Assembly (NCBI GenBank): GCA_024742455.1
Contig: JANSYL010000001.1
Location: 465,771-529,770, forward strand
Origin: Paracoccaceae bacterium
Lineage (GTDB): Bacteria > Pseudomonadota > Alphaproteobacteria > Rhodobacterales > Rhodobacteraceae
Length of the DNA stretch: 64,000 nt
Reading direction: 5' to 3'
Part shown: positions 17,487-27,180 of the stretch, one piece after another
Numbering within the stretch: position 1 is the stretch's first letter
Layout: the number at the start of each line of letters is the position of its first letter
Notes under the pieces: generated by a model
Database searches by the model: none
Told to the model about the DNA's origin: nothing
The model's input: the letters and a program-made list of their open reading frames with translations, nothing else
Made by a program: the position numbers and the translations under genes

Positions 17487-18562
17487 TGCAGTTTCATCTG
17501 AGCGATGACCGCCGGATGCTGGCCGACAGCCTGGCGCGGTTCCTGGCCGAGCATTGCCCGGTGGAGAAGCGGGCAGAACTGGCTTACGCGGCGCCGTTTC
17601 ATGACCCCGCCGCGCTGGAGGGTCTGGTTGAACTGGGCGTGCTTTACGCACTGGCGGGCGAGGACCAGGGCGGCATGGGGGGCACCGGGTTCGACATCGC
17701 CGTGGTGTTCGAGACGCTGGGCCATGCGCTCTGCCCCGAGCCGGTCCTGCCCGCGCTGCTGGCGGCGCGGCTGTTGTCGGCCGCGGGGGCGGATCTGGAG
17801 CCATTGCTGACCGGTTCTGTGCGCTATGCGGTAGGTCTGGGGGAACTGGAGGCGCCCTATGACCTCAGTGGCATAGCGACGGAGGCGCAGCAAACGGACG
17901 ACGGGTGGCGGCTGACGGGCCGGAAATCGGTGGTCTATGGCGGGCAGGTCGCCGACCGGTTTCTGATCGCGGCGCAGGGGCCGTCGGGCCTGGGTGTATA
18001 CGAGGTGGCGGCACGCGAGGCGCAGGTCGTGGGCTACGGCATGATCGACGGCGGCGGCGCGGCGGAGGTGATCCTGGAGGACACGCCGGCGGCGCAGGTT
18101 CTGGCCAACGCCGGCGCGGCGCTGCAGGGCGCGCTGGATGCCGGGGCGCTGGCGCTGGCCGCAGAAGCGCTGGGCGCAATGGAGGCGACGAACGCGGTGC
18201 TGGTCGATTACCTGAAGACCCGCAAACAGTTCGGCCAGCCCATCGGGGCATTCCAGGCCCTGCAGCACCGCGCGGTGGACCTTGCCATCGAGATCGAACA
18301 GGCACGGTCCATCGTGATCCGCGCGGCCGACGGGCTGGACGGGCCGGACGGGTCGCGCAGGGTCAGCCAGGCCAAGCACCTGGTGGGCCGGATCGCGCGG
18401 CTGGTGGCCGAAGAGGCGATCCAGATGCATGGCGGGATCGCGATGACCTGGGAATACCCGGTCAGCCATTTCGCCAAGCGGCTGGTGATGATCGACCACC
18501 AGCTGGGCGATGCGGATTTCCATCTCGAACGGCTTATGGCGGCGCTGCAGGCCGAGGGGTGA
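17486..18562 (+). CDS. Acyl-CoA dehydrogenase, small subunit (PimD-like)
   Basis: 358 aa, shorter than single-chain acyl-CoA dehydrogenases. It keeps the domain order with [16 protein letters not shown] at the N-terminus, [16 protein letters not shown] in the middle domain and [18 protein letters not shown] plus [19 protein letters not shown] in the C-terminal helices. The middle domain is reduced, a feature of the small partner in alpha2beta2 acyl-CoA dehydrogenases. It overlaps the preceding large-subunit gene by 1 nt. The last gene of the putative 14225-18562 operon. Confidence 0.83.
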   Translation: MQFHLSDDRRMLADSLARFLAEHCPVEKRAELAYAAPFHDPAALEGLVELGVLYALAGEDQGGMGGTGFDIAVVFETLGHALCPEPVLPALLAARLLSAAGADLEPLLTGSVRYAVGLGELEAPYDLSGIATEAQQTDDGWRLTGRKSVVYGGQVADRFLIAAQGPSGLGVYEVAAREAQVVGYGMIDGGGAAEVILEDTPAAQVLANAGAALQGALDAGALALAAEALGAMEATNAVLVDYLKTRKQFGQPIGAFQALQHRAVDLAIEIEQARSIVIRAADGLDGPDGSRRVSQAKHLVGRIARLVAEEAIQMHGGIAMTWEYPVSHFAKRLVMIDHQLGDADFHLERLMAALQAEG

Positions 18563-18719
18563 GCGGGTTTGGCGGGCGTTGCTGGTCCGAATTTTTGGAA
18601 AGATGAAGGGCCGGGCGCAATTTCAGATAAATTGGCGGGATCGCTTGAGGCCCCGTCGATTTTGGGATTGCTGCGATCATGTGCTCAGCGTCTGGTGGGG
18701 CGGAGGATTGGAGACCGCC

Positions 18720-20174
18720 ATGGATGCACAGCCCACAGCCAGCCATTTCGTCAACGGCGCCTACCTGGAAGACCGGGACGGGCCGCGCATTCCGGTGATC
18801 TTTCCGGCCACGGGCGAGGAGATCGCGGTGGTGCATGGCGCGACCCCTGCGGTGGTTGAAGCCGCACTGGCGGCGGCGGAGGCGGCGAAGGGCGCCTGGG
18901 CCGCTTTGTCCCCCGGCGAACGGGGCCGGGTGTTGCGGCGGGCGGCGGATATCATCCGGGACCGCAACGAGGCGCTGAGCCAGCTGGAGACGCTGGACAC
19001 GGGCAAGCCCATTCAGGAGACCCGGATCGCCGATGCCACCAGCGGGGCCGACAGCCTGGAATATTTCGGCGGATTGGCCGCCGGCCTGACCGGTGAGCAC
19101 ATCCCCCTGCCCGGCGGGGACTGGGCCTATACGATGCGGCTGCCGCTTGGGGTCTGCGTGGGCATCGGGGCGTGGAATTACCCCACCCAGATCGCCTGCT
19201 GGAAATCAGCGCCTGCGCTGACCTGCGGCAACACGATGGTATTCAAACCCTCCGAGACAACGCCGCTCTCGGCCCTGAAGATCGCCGAGATCTACATCGA
19301 GGCGGGTCTGCCGCCCGGCGTGTTCAACGTGATCCAGGGGTTCGGCGATGTGGGCGCGGCGCTGGTGGCGGACGCCAGGGTGGCGAAGGTGTCGCTGACC
19401 GGGTCGGCGCGCACCGGGCGCAAGGTCTATCAGGCGGCGGCGGCGGGTATGAAACATGCGACGATGGAACTGGGCGGCAAGTCGCCCCTGATCATCTTTG
19501 ACGATGCCGAGCTGGAGGATGCCGTCTCGGGCGCGATCAACGCCAATTTCTATGCCTCCGGCCAGGTCTGTTCGAACGGCACGCGGGTCTTCGTGCAGAC
19601 GGGCATCAAGGGGGCGTTCCTGGACCGGCTGGCCGAGCGGGTCGGCAAGGCCGTGATCGGCGATCCGCGGGACGACGGGACCAATTTCGGCCCCATGGTC
19701 AGCGAAGAGCAGGTGAAGATCGTGATGGATTACATCGATCTGGGCGTGAAGGAAGGGGCCCGGCTGGTTTACGGCGGGCACCGGCTGAACCGGCCCGGCT
19801 GGTATATCGAGCCCACCATCTTCGCCGATGTGACAGACGACATGACCATCGCGCGCGAGGAGATTTTCGGCCCTGTCATGTCGGTCCTGGATTTCGAGAC
19901 CGAGGACGAGGTGGTCGCGCGGGCCAATGCGACCGAACTGGGCCTGTCAGGCGCGGTGTTCACCCGGGACCTGACCCGCGCGCACCGGGTGATCGGGCGG
20001 ATCGAGGCGGGATCGTGCTGGATCAACCAGTACAACCTGACGCCGGTCGAGATTCCCTTCGGCGGGATGAAGGGGTCGGGGATCGGGCGCGAGAATTCCA
20101 AGGCCGCGATCGAGGCCTATAGCCAGATCAAGACGGTTTATGTGGGCATGGGCCGCGTTGAGGCGGCATTCTGA
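18720..20174 (+). CDS. betB: Betaine-aldehyde dehydrogenase
   Basis: NAD(P)-dependent oxidation of betaine aldehyde to glycine betaine. The product is 484 aa from the ATG at 18720 with GGAGGATTGGAG upstream. Aldehyde-dehydrogenase catalytic residues are N153 ([13 protein letters not shown]), E250 (TMELGGKSP) and C284 ([13 protein letters not shown]). The C-terminal [18 protein letters not shown] block is typical of BetB. The choline dehydrogenase gene follows after 5 bp. No betI regulator gene lies next to it, unlike the usual betIBA order. Confidence 0.95.
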   Translation: MDAQPTASHFVNGAYLEDRDGPRIPVIFPATGEEIAVVHGATPAVVEAALAAAEAAKGAWAALSPGERGRVLRRAADIIRDRNEALSQLETLDTGKPIQETRIADATSGADSLEYFGGLAAGLTGEHIPLPGGDWAYTMRLPLGVCVGIGAWNYPTQIACWKSAPALTCGNTMVFKPSETTPLSALKIAEIYIEAGLPPGVFNVIQGFGDVGAALVADARVAKVSLTGSARTGRKVYQAAAAGMKHATMELGGKSPLIIFDDAELEDAVSGAINANFYASGQVCSNGTRVFVQTGIKGAFLDRLAERVGKAVIGDPRDDGTNFGPMVSEEQVKIVMDYIDLGVKEGARLVYGGHRLNRPGWYIEPTIFADVTDDMTIAREEIFGPVMSVLDFETEDEVVARANATELGLSGAVFTRDLTRAHRVIGRIEAGSCWINQYNLTPVEIPFGGMKGSGIGRENSKAAIEAYSQIKTVYVGMGRVEAAF

Positions 20175-20179
20175 GCGGG

Positions 20180-21841
20180 ATGGAGGCCGATTACGTCATC
20201 ATCGGGTCGGGCTCGGCCGGGTCGGCCATCGCCTACCGGCTGGCGGAGGCGGGGAAATCGGTGCTGGTGGTCGAACATGGCGGCAGCGACTGGGGGCCGT
20301 TCATCCAGATGCCCGCCGCGCTCAGCTATCCGATGAACATGGCGCGCTATGACTGGGGATACGTGACCGAGCCCGAGCCGCATCTGGGCGGTCGGGTCAT
20401 GGCCTGCCCGCGCGGCAAGGTGGTGGGGGGGTCATCTTCGATCAACGGGATGATCTATGTGCGCGGCCATCCGCGCGACTTTGATACCTGGGCCGAGATG
20501 GGGGCCGATGGCTGGGGCTATGCCGACGTGCTGCCCTATTACAAGCGGATGGAGCATTGGCATGGCGGGCAGAGCGCGTGGCGCGGCACCGATGGCCCGC
20601 TGCACGTAACACGGGGGCCGGGGACAAACCCGTTGGTGCGCGCCTTCGCCGAGGCCGGGGCGGCCGCCGGGTATGGCGCGACGGCGGATTACAACGGGCA
20701 GCGGCAGGAAGGCTTCGGCGCCTTCGACATGACCGTGTGGCGCGGCAGGCGGTGGTCGGCGGCCAATGCCTATCTGAAACCCGCTTTGCAGCGTCCGAAT
20801 TGTGACCTCGTGCGCGGGTTCGTGGAGGGGATCGAGATCGTGGACGGGCGTGCCGCGGGCGTCCGCCTGCGGCGCGGGTCGGGCATGGACGTGATCCGCG
20901 CGCGGGCCGAAGTGGTGCTGGCCGCCGGTGCGATCAATTCGCCCAAGCTGCTCATGCTGTCGGGCATCGGACCCGCGGCAGAGCTGGCCGCGCATGGGCT
21001 GGAGGTGGTGGCCGACCGGCCGGGCGTGGGGCAGAACCTGCAGGACCACCTGGAGATCTACGTTCAGTTCGCGTCGGCACGGCCCGTCAGCCTTGCCCCC
21101 TATTGGAGCCTCTGGGGCAAGGCGCTGGTGGGGGCGCAATGGCTACTGACGCGGACCGGTCTGGGTGCGTCGAACAATTTCGAGGCGACCGGGTTCATCC
21201 GGTCGCGCGCCGGGGTGGAATACCCCGACATCATGTTCCATTTTCTGCCCATCGCCGTGCGCTATGACGGGCAGACGGCGGTGAAGGGGCACGGGTTCCA
21301 GGCCCATGTGGGGCCGATGCGGTCGGCCTCGCGCGGGTCTGTGCGGCTAAGAAGTGCCGATCCGGCGGACCCGCCGAAGATCCTTTTCAATTACATGAGC
21401 CAGCCCGAGGACTGGCGCGATTTCCGCACCGCGATCCGGCTGACGCGGGAGATTTTCGGAACCGAGCCGATGGCGGGGTTCGTGGATCACGAGATCCAGC
21501 CCGGTGAAGGGGCGGACAGCGACGCGGCATTGGACGCCGCGATCCGGGAGCATGTCGAAAGCGCCTATCACCCCTGCGGCACCTGCCGCATGGGGCGGCG
21601 CGACGACCCGGGGGCCGTCGTCGACCCGCAGGCAAAGGTGATCGGGGTCGAGGGGCTGCGGCTGGCGGACAGTTCTGTGTTTCCGCAGATCACGAATGGC
21701 AACCTGAACGCGCCCTCGATCATGGTGGGGGAGAAGGCGGCAGATCACATCCTGGGGCGCACGCCGCTGGCGGCGGAGAACCTGGAGCCTTGGGTGGCCG
21801 AGGGGTGGCGGGAAAAGCAGCGGGAGAGGCTGTCGGGCTGA
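20180..21841 (+). CDS. betA: Choline dehydrogenase
   Basis: GMC-family flavoprotein oxidising choline to betaine aldehyde, membrane-associated in known examples. The product is 553 aa, normal. The FAD dinucleotide-binding motif is [20 protein letters not shown] at residues 4-23, followed by GMC signature 1 ([18 protein letters not shown]) and signature 2 ([16 protein letters not shown]). The C-terminal active site is [11 protein letters not shown] and [19 protein letters not shown]. It is cotranscribed with betB and supplies osmoprotectant and C1 units. Confidence 0.95.
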   Translation: MEADYVIIGSGSAGSAIAYRLAEAGKSVLVVEHGGSDWGPFIQMPAALSYPMNMARYDWGYVTEPEPHLGGRVMACPRGKVVGGSSSINGMIYVRGHPRDFDTWAEMGADGWGYADVLPYYKRMEHWHGGQSAWRGTDGPLHVTRGPGTNPLVRAFAEAGAAAGYGATADYNGQRQEGFGAFDMTVWRGRRWSAANAYLKPALQRPNCDLVRGFVEGIEIVDGRAAGVRLRRGSGMDVIRARAEVVLAAGAINSPKLLMLSGIGPAAELAAHGLEVVADRPGVGQNLQDHLEIYVQFASARPVSLAPYWSLWGKALVGAQWLLTRTGLGASNNFEATGFIRSRAGVEYPDIMFHFLPIAVRYDGQTAVKGHGFQAHVGPMRSASRGSVRLRSADPADPPKILFNYMSQPEDWRDFRTAIRLTREIFGTEPMAGFVDHEIQPGEGADSDAALDAAIREHVESAYHPCGTCRMGRRDDPGAVVDPQAKVIGVEGLRLADSSVFPQITNGNLNAPSIMVGEKAADHILGRTPLAAENLEPWVAEGWREKQRERLSG

Positions 21842-21856
21842 CCATATCGAGGGACG

Positions 21857-21923
21857 CGAAAATCCGCAGATTTTCGGGACGATTTTCTGCAGAAAATCGG
21901 AAGCGGAAATCGCGTGATTTCCG
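21857..21923. repeat. Three tandem 8-bp-stem hairpins between convergent genes
   Basis: Three consecutive palindromes, each with an 8-bp stem and a 4-nt loop. The first is 21857-21876 (CGAAAATC/GATTTTCG, loop CGCA), the second 21880-21899 (CGATTTTC/GAAAATCG, loop TGCA) and the third 21904-21923 (CGGAAATC/GATTTCCG, loop GCGT). They fill the gap between the ends of betA and the VWA gene. The third stem is a close variant of the first, and the second is its inverse. They may act as a bidirectional terminator or be a REP-like element. Confidence 0.8.
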
Positions 21924-21946
21924 AGCCGTTTCTCGCGCGACAAACG

Positions 21947-23164
21947 CTACCCTTCACCGACCACCAGCACCCGCCCATAGGCCGGGGCCTTCACCCCGCG
22001 CGGCACCGCCCAGATCACCGGGAACCCGGGACGGTCCGGCAGGGGCGCGTCGAGATCGGTCAGCACCACAAGGATCGAGGGGTCGCGCGCGGCGGCGCGG
22101 GCGAACAGGTCGGTGAAATCGGTGCCGCCGCCGGTGCGGAATTCGGGGCGCGTCAGCGCCGTCCAATCCCCCGCATCGAGGCGGGTGTCGAGAAACACCG
22201 CCTCATCGAAGGCCAGAAGATGCGCCTCGGCCCCGCTGCGCCGGGTGATCGCGCGGGCCTCGGCGGCGAAGAGGGCAAGGGTTTGCGGATCGATGGAACT
22301 GGAGGTGTCGAGGCCGATCACCACGCGCGGGCGCGCCGACATGCGGCTGCTGCCGGGCTGATAGACGGGGGCGGGGCCGCCGGATGCCATGGCCTGCCCC
22401 GCCATCGCCACCCATTGATGCGACGGGCGGCGGTGGCTGAGTTCGGGCCGGTCGGTGACCGCCTTGGCGATCAGGCCGCGCAGCACCACCTCCCACGGGG
22501 TTTCGGTGGGGGCGATATCGGCGAGGATGCCGCCCAGTTTGCCGATGCCCGCGCCGGTTTTTCGCCCGGCCTCGAGCGCGCGCAGGATGCGGTTGCGCCA
22601 GTCGGCGGTCTTTTGGGTCTTGCCGCTCTCATCCGGCTCACCGAGGCCCACATCCTGCGCGAACCCCTGATCGATCCCCCAGTCGCGCAGCTTTTCCAGG
22701 CGCTTGGGATCGGCATGAAGGAACATGGCCAGGCGGTCGGTGTCCCAGTCCGCCAGCGCCTCGACCGGGGATCTGGCGGGTTTGCCCGCCTCGGCCAGAA
22801 GCTCGGTCAGCATCACCGCAGGGCGCGGCAGGGCGTGACCGGCGAGCGCCAGCGTTTCGTTGACCACCGCGTCGGCCGCCAGACCGTAGACCGCGACATC
22901 GAACCGGTCCCCCAGTCGTTCGGCCATCGCCGCCTGTCGCGCGGAGCGGCGCAGGGCGACGTGCAGGACGTGATGGGCCACGGTGCCCACCTGTTCGGGC
23001 AGGCCAAGGCTGTCGAAGCCGGGGCCGTAGCTGATCACTTCGCCATCGGTGCGGGTGGCACCGGGGCCGTCGCGGTGCTGACACCAGAGGGCGAGGACGG
23101 CGAGCGCCGGATCAACCTCGCCCAGATGGGCAAGGGCGCGGGCGGCGCGGTGCCCCCCCGTCAC
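21947..23164 (-). CDS. VWA-like / DUF2201 family protein with altered metallopeptidase motif
   Basis: 405 aa. The N-terminal DUF2201 metallopeptidase-like domain has VAHHVLHVALRRSARQ (H64-H68). The expected catalytic Glu of HExxH is His65, so it is probably not a protease. The C-terminal VWA-like domain carries a MIDAS motif DTSSS at 286-290 and FRTGGGTDFTDLF. It starts at a GTG (23164) that overlaps the stop of the MoxR gene (GTGA). MoxR ATPases paired with VWA proteins act as metal-insertion or complex-assembly chaperones in known systems. The client here is unknown. Confidence 0.78.
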   Translation of the reverse strand: MTGGHRAARALAHLGEVDPALAVLALWCQHRDGPGATRTDGEVISYGPGFDSLGLPEQVGTVAHHVLHVALRRSARQAAMAERLGDRFDVAVYGLAADAVVNETLALAGHALPRPAVMLTELLAEAGKPARSPVEALADWDTDRLAMFLHADPKRLEKLRDWGIDQGFAQDVGLGEPDESGKTQKTADWRNRILRALEAGRKTGAGIGKLGGILADIAPTETPWEVVLRGLIAKAVTDRPELSHRRPSHQWVAMAGQAMASGGPAPVYQPGSSRMSARPRVVIGLDTSSSIDPQTLALFAAEARAITRRSGAEAHLLAFDEAVFLDTRLDAGDWTALTRPEFRTGGGTDFTDLFARAAARDPSILVVLTDLDAPLPDRPGFPVIWAVPRGVKAPAYGRVLVVGEG

Positions 23165-24267
23165 GCCAGCCCCGCCGCATCGCGGTAAGCGGCATAGGCG
23201 GCGTAGCTGTCGGAGGTGGCGAAGGCGTCTTCCCAGCCGTTGTCCAGTGCGCGGGCGATCAGCATTTCGAAGCCGAAGGTCCTCAGGTCGGACAGCGGCA
23301 GGCCGCGCCCATGACCCGGCGGCAGGGCCGTCAGATCGGCGAGGATGTCGATGGCATCGGGCAGGCGCGCGGCGTCCACCTGCCCCGCCAGCCCGTAGAT
23401 CAAGGCGGTCAGCCCATGCAGCGTGTCGGGGTAAAGCGCCGCGCGGTCACCGCGCGGGGTGGCCAGCATGTCATCCACCGCCACGCTGGACGCGATTTCA
23501 TCGGCGATCAGGGCGAACTCGGCCGCCGCCGCCTCGCCTACGGTGCCCGCGACCATGACGGCCCGTGTGGCGCGGTCGGGGACGGCGTGCATGATCTGGC
23601 TGACGCGGGTCCAGGACCGTGGCGTGCAGGCGACCGTCTGGCCCCGGCGCAGCGTATCCTCGGTCGTCTCCAGAAGGTCGGGCCGGGTGCGGATAAAGGC
23701 GGCGACGGTCGGGTGGATGCCCGCGCGGGCCGCGTAATTCTGCAGCCAATCCTCGGCGCTGGCCCGCACGATCATGTGGACCAGACGATCCGACAGCGCC
23801 GTGCCCATCTCATAAGCGATGGCGCCATCCTCGACCGTGTTGCCGGCCGCTACTATCATCACGCTGTCGGGCAGGCGGTGGCGGCCCACGCGGCGTTCCT
23901 GCAGCAGGCCGTAGACCGTGGGCTGAAGCGACGGGGCGGCCGCGGTCAGTTCATCGAGAAACAGGATCGCGGGGCGGTCGGGGTCATCGGGCAGGTCTTC
24001 GGGCCGGTACCAGACGGTTTTCCCGGCCGCGTGATCATAGAAGGGCAGCCCGCGAAGGTCCTGCGGTTCGATGGTCGTCAGGCGCAGGTCGAAAAGCTCG
24101 GCCCCGATGCCATCGGCCAGTTGCTGCACCAGTTCGGTTTTGCCGACGCCCGGGCGGCCATGCAGCATCCAGGACGCCGTCAGCCCGCCCGCCGCCTGTG
24201 CCGCCCAGGCCGCGCGGAGCGTTCTCAGCGCCTCACCCGCCGACACGGTCGCCGCGTTCACCGCCAT
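23161..24267 (-). CDS. MoxR-type AAA+ ATPase
   Basis: 368 aa from the ATG at 24267. Walker A is GRPGVGKT at 37-44, Walker B ILFLDELTAA at about 101-110, with SVMIVAAGNTVEDGAIAYEM as sensor 1 region and DRLVHMIV following. Family knowledge: MoxR ATPases work with VWA proteins in remodelling or cofactor insertion. The stop overlaps the start of the VWA gene and the start lies 4 bp after the upstream membrane-protein gene, so the three are one operon. Confidence 0.85.
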   Translation of the reverse strand: MAVNAATVSAGEALRTLRAAWAAQAAGGLTASWMLHGRPGVGKTELVQQLADGIGAELFDLRLTTIEPQDLRGLPFYDHAAGKTVWYRPEDLPDDPDRPAILFLDELTAAAPSLQPTVYGLLQERRVGRHRLPDSVMIVAAGNTVEDGAIAYEMGTALSDRLVHMIVRASAEDWLQNYAARAGIHPTVAAFIRTRPDLLETTEDTLRRGQTVACTPRSWTRVSQIMHAVPDRATRAVMVAGTVGEAAAAEFALIADEIASSVAVDDMLATPRGDRAALYPDTLHGLTALIYGLAGQVDAARLPDAIDILADLTALPPGHGRGLPLSDLRTFGFEMLIARALDNGWEDAFATSDSYAAYAAYRDAAGLA

Positions 24268-24271
24268 GCCG

Positions 24272-24964
24272 TCACGCCCCCGACGCCTGTCGTTTGTCCA
24301 GCGCCGCGGCCAGCCGCGCATGGGCCGAGACCGCGCGCGCCTCCTGCGCGATGTCGCGGACGAACACCTCCTGGTGCTGGTTGGCGCGCATCAGGTCGCG
24401 TTCGGTAAGCTCGGTATCGAACAGGGTGTCGGCGATGATCGCGCGGTCGCCTGCGTCGAGCGGCACGATATGCGGCTTCGGGTCTGCCGACTGGACCGAG
24501 ACAAAAGTCAGCGGCGCGATACGCGCCAGTTCCGACTGCTCGATCACCATCCGCAGCTCGCCCGACTCGATTCCGCGCCGGGCCGCGATCCTGCGCAGCG
24601 CCGCGCGCGACCGGAAAGCCAGCGCGTCAAGCAGGCGGGCGGCGTCATCGGGGACCATCAGCGCGGCGCGCCCGTCAGGCGTGTGGCGCAGCACGCGCAT
24701 TTCGACAAAGGCGATGACCAGCAGCATCGCCAGCGGCGCCTGGCTGATCGGCCCGGCCAGATCGCGGTTGGCGAAGGCCACGAAGACAAAGGGCAGAAGC
24801 GCCACGAGATAGCGCAATAGCTGCATCTCGACGATCAGGCGCAGCCACAGCCCCGCCCCGCCCCGGCGCGGCAGCACGAGGACGCGGCCGAAGAATTTCT
24901 TCGGCAGGGACGCGGTGTCGAGCGCGGCGCGGTTTGCAACGGTGTCAGGCGTGATGATCAGCAT
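24272..24964 (-). CDS. Hypothetical membrane protein of the VWA/MoxR operon
   Basis: 230 aa; not recognised. It starts at the ATG at 24964 with a GGGAGG site. Two hydrophobic segments (about 48-65 and 75-90) form a hairpin near the N-terminus. They are followed by a mostly helical, charged soluble part (DDAARLLDALAFRSRAALRRIAARRG; RANQHQEVFVRDIAQEARAV). It heads a three-gene operon with MoxR and VWA genes, so it may anchor that machinery at the membrane. This is inference from position only. Confidence 0.7.
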   Translation of the reverse strand: MLIITPDTVANRAALDTASLPKKFFGRVLVLPRRGGAGLWLRLIVEMQLLRYLVALLPFVFVAFANRDLAGPISQAPLAMLLVIAFVEMRVLRHTPDGRAALMVPDDAARLLDALAFRSRAALRRIAARRGIESGELRMVIEQSELARIAPLTFVSVQSADPKPHIVPLDAGDRAIIADTLFDTELTERDLMRANQHQEVFVRDIAQEARAVSAHARLAAALDKRQASGA

Positions 24965-25018
24965 CGGGCCTCCCTTCTCCCCCGCTATCCTAGGGCGTGG
25001 GGCGGGAAACCCAAGACC

Positions 25019-26467
25019 TCACCGCGCGGCGGCGAGGATCGCCGCGACATCCAGATGCGCCTCCATGTGATCGGCAAGGGCATCCAGCGTCGTCTCGACC
25101 GTGGCGCTGTAGCTGTCTGTGGCGGCGGTGACGCCGAAGCCCGCCAGCCAGGCCGCGCGGAACGCATCGTCGCGGAACATGCCGTGCAGGTAGGACCCCG
25201 CGACGCGACCATCGGCGCTGACCGCGCCCTCGGGGCGGCCCGCGACCTGGGCGAAGGGGCGGGCGCGGTCTGGACCATCCGTGATGCCGATATGGATTTC
25301 GTACCCGGTAAAGGGCTGGCCGGTTGCAGCATAGGTGGCGGCGGTTTCGGTCAGGTGCTTGTCGGGTGTCATGGTGGTGGCGACATCGAGCAGGCCAAGG
25401 CCTGCGTCGGAACCGGCCGGGCCCTCGATGCCGCGGGGGTCGCTGACATTGCGCCCCAGCATCTGGTAGCCGCCGCAAATGCCCAGGATATGCCCGCCAC
25501 GCCGGTGGTGGGCTGTCAGGTCAATGTCCCACCCCTGGGCGCGCAGGAAGGCAAGATCGCCCCGGGTGGATTTGCTGCCGGGAATGATCACCACATCCGC
25601 GTCACCGGGAATCGGCTGGCCCGCGCGCAGCATGGTCAGCCTGACGCCGGGGTCGTGTTTCAGCGGGTCGAGATCGTCGAAATTGGCGATGCGCGACAGG
25701 CCGAGGCAGACGATGTGAAACCCCCCGGTCCGGGCGGGCGCCGACAGGTCCAGCCCATCCTCGGCAGGCAATTTCCAGGCCTCGGTGAACCAGGGCAGCA
25801 CGCCGAAGCCGCGCCAGCCGGTTTGGTCCTCGATCAGGGCGTAGCCATCGTCGAAAAGGCGCGGATCGCCCCGGAACCGGTTGATGACAAACCCCGCAAT
25901 CAGGGCGGCGTCCTCGGGGTCGATCACCGCCTGTGTGCCCACGATCTGCGCGATCACCCCGCCCCGGTCGATATCACCGGCAAGGATCACCGGCACATCG
26001 GCGGCACGGGCGAAGCCCATATTGGCGATGTCGCCCGGGCGCAGGTTCACCTCGGCCGGGCTGCCCGCGCCTTCGACCAGCACCAGGTCATGGGCGGATT
26101 TGAGGCGGTGGAAACTGTCGAGCACCGGATCCATCAGCTCGGGCTTCAGGCGTGCATAATCGCGCGCCTTGACCGTCGCGCGGCGCTGGCCCTGCACGAT
26201 CACCTGTGACCCGGTATCGGTTTCGGGCTTCAAGAGCACCGGGTTCATGTCGGTATGCGGCACGAGCCCCGCCGCCATCGCCTGCACCGCCTGGGCGCGC
26301 CCGATCTCCCCCCCGTCGACGGTGACGGCGGCGTTGTTCGACATGTTCTGCGGCTTGAAGGGCGCGACGGATAGGCCGCGCCTGAGGGCAGCCCGGCAAA
26401 GCCCCGCAACAAGCATCGACTTGCCGACATTCGAGCCGGTGCCCTGGATCATGAGGGCGCGGGTCAT
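25019..26467 (-). CDS. cobQ: Cobyric acid synthase
   Basis: Amidates four carboxylates of adenosylcobyrinate a,c-diamide using glutamine and ATP in B12 synthesis. The product is 482 aa from the ATG at 26467. The N-terminal ATP-binding domain has [19 protein letters not shown] and [14 protein letters not shown]. The middle has [14 protein letters not shown]. The C-terminal type I glutamine amidotransferase domain has [14 protein letters not shown] and the nucleophile Cys in [14 protein letters not shown]. It follows cobO after 4 bp. Confidence 0.96.
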   Translation of the reverse strand: MTRALMIQGTGSNVGKSMLVAGLCRAALRRGLSVAPFKPQNMSNNAAVTVDGGEIGRAQAVQAMAAGLVPHTDMNPVLLKPETDTGSQVIVQGQRRATVKARDYARLKPELMDPVLDSFHRLKSAHDLVLVEGAGSPAEVNLRPGDIANMGFARAADVPVILAGDIDRGGVIAQIVGTQAVIDPEDAALIAGFVINRFRGDPRLFDDGYALIEDQTGWRGFGVLPWFTEAWKLPAEDGLDLSAPARTGGFHIVCLGLSRIANFDDLDPLKHDPGVRLTMLRAGQPIPGDADVVIIPGSKSTRGDLAFLRAQGWDIDLTAHHRRGGHILGICGGYQMLGRNVSDPRGIEGPAGSDAGLGLLDVATTMTPDKHLTETAATYAATGQPFTGYEIHIGITDGPDRARPFAQVAGRPEGAVSADGRVAGSYLHGMFRDDAFRAAWLAGFGVTAATDSYSATVETTLDALADHMEAHLDVAAILAAAR

Positions 26468-26471
26468 CCCC

Positions 26472-27083
26472 TCAATACTCCGTCCCTCGCTGCGCCACCA
26501 CACCTTGCGTCTTGAACGGGTGTTTCACCTCGGTCATCTCGGTGACCAGATCGGCGGCGTCGATCAGCTCGGGCTTGGCGTTTCGGCCTGTCAGGCAGAC
26601 ATGGGTCATGGTCGGTTTCTCGGTCTGAAGGAACGCCACCACTTCGCCGATATCGAGGTAGTCATAGCGCAGGGCGATATTGATCTCGTCCAGCAGGACG
26701 AACCGCATATCCGGGTCACGGATCATGCGTTTGGCAGCCTCCCACCCGGCCCGGGCCGCTGCGATATCGCGGTCGCGGTCCTGGGTTTCCCAGGTGAAGC
26801 CTTCGCCCGAGACGACGAATTCACATTGGTCCGCGAAATGGGTGCGCAGGAATTTCTTTTCGCCGCTTTCCCATCCGCCCTTGATGAACTGCACCACGCC
26901 GCATTTCATCCCGTGACCGAGGCAGCGCATGATCATCCCGAACCCGGAGGAGCTTTTGCCCTTGCCCGCGCCGGTATGGACAAGGATCAGGCCTTTCTTG
27001 ACCTTCTTGGTCTTCATCATCTCGTCGCGCTCGGCCTTGAGGGCGCGCATCCTGGCGTTGTGCTCGGCGGCGGTGTCGGTCAT
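26472..27083 (-). CDS. cobO: Cob(I)yrinic acid a,c-diamide adenosyltransferase (CobA/CobO/BtuR)
   Basis: Transfers 5'-deoxyadenosyl from ATP to cob(I)inamide or cobyrinate. The product is 203 aa from the ATG at 27083. The P-loop is [15 protein letters not shown] (about 36-50), with [14 protein letters not shown] and [16 protein letters not shown] downstream. The end is [17 protein letters not shown], typical of the family. It is first in an operon with cobQ. I see no cobalamin riboswitch in the 97-bp upstream spacer. Confidence 0.95.
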   Translation of the reverse strand: MTDTAAEHNARMRALKAERDEMMKTKKVKKGLILVHTGAGKGKSSSGFGMIMRCLGHGMKCGVVQFIKGGWESGEKKFLRTHFADQCEFVVSGEGFTWETQDRDRDIAAARAGWEAAKRMIRDPDMRFVLLDEINIALRYDYLDIGEVVAFLQTEKPTMTHVCLTGRNAKPELIDAADLVTEMTEVKHPFKTQGVVAQRGTEY

Positions 27084-27180
27084 CGGGGCCTCCCATCCTT
27101 TGCGCCCGGCATCTCGCACGGGCCGCGCGCGGGTGTAAACGGGCCTTGATGGCGCGCGGCGGGCGGCGCAAGGTCGGGCC

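Noticed and set aside
27084..27180. Cobalamin riboswitch upstream of cobO
   Set aside because: The spacer is only 97 bp and I see no B12-box-like core or long structured leader.
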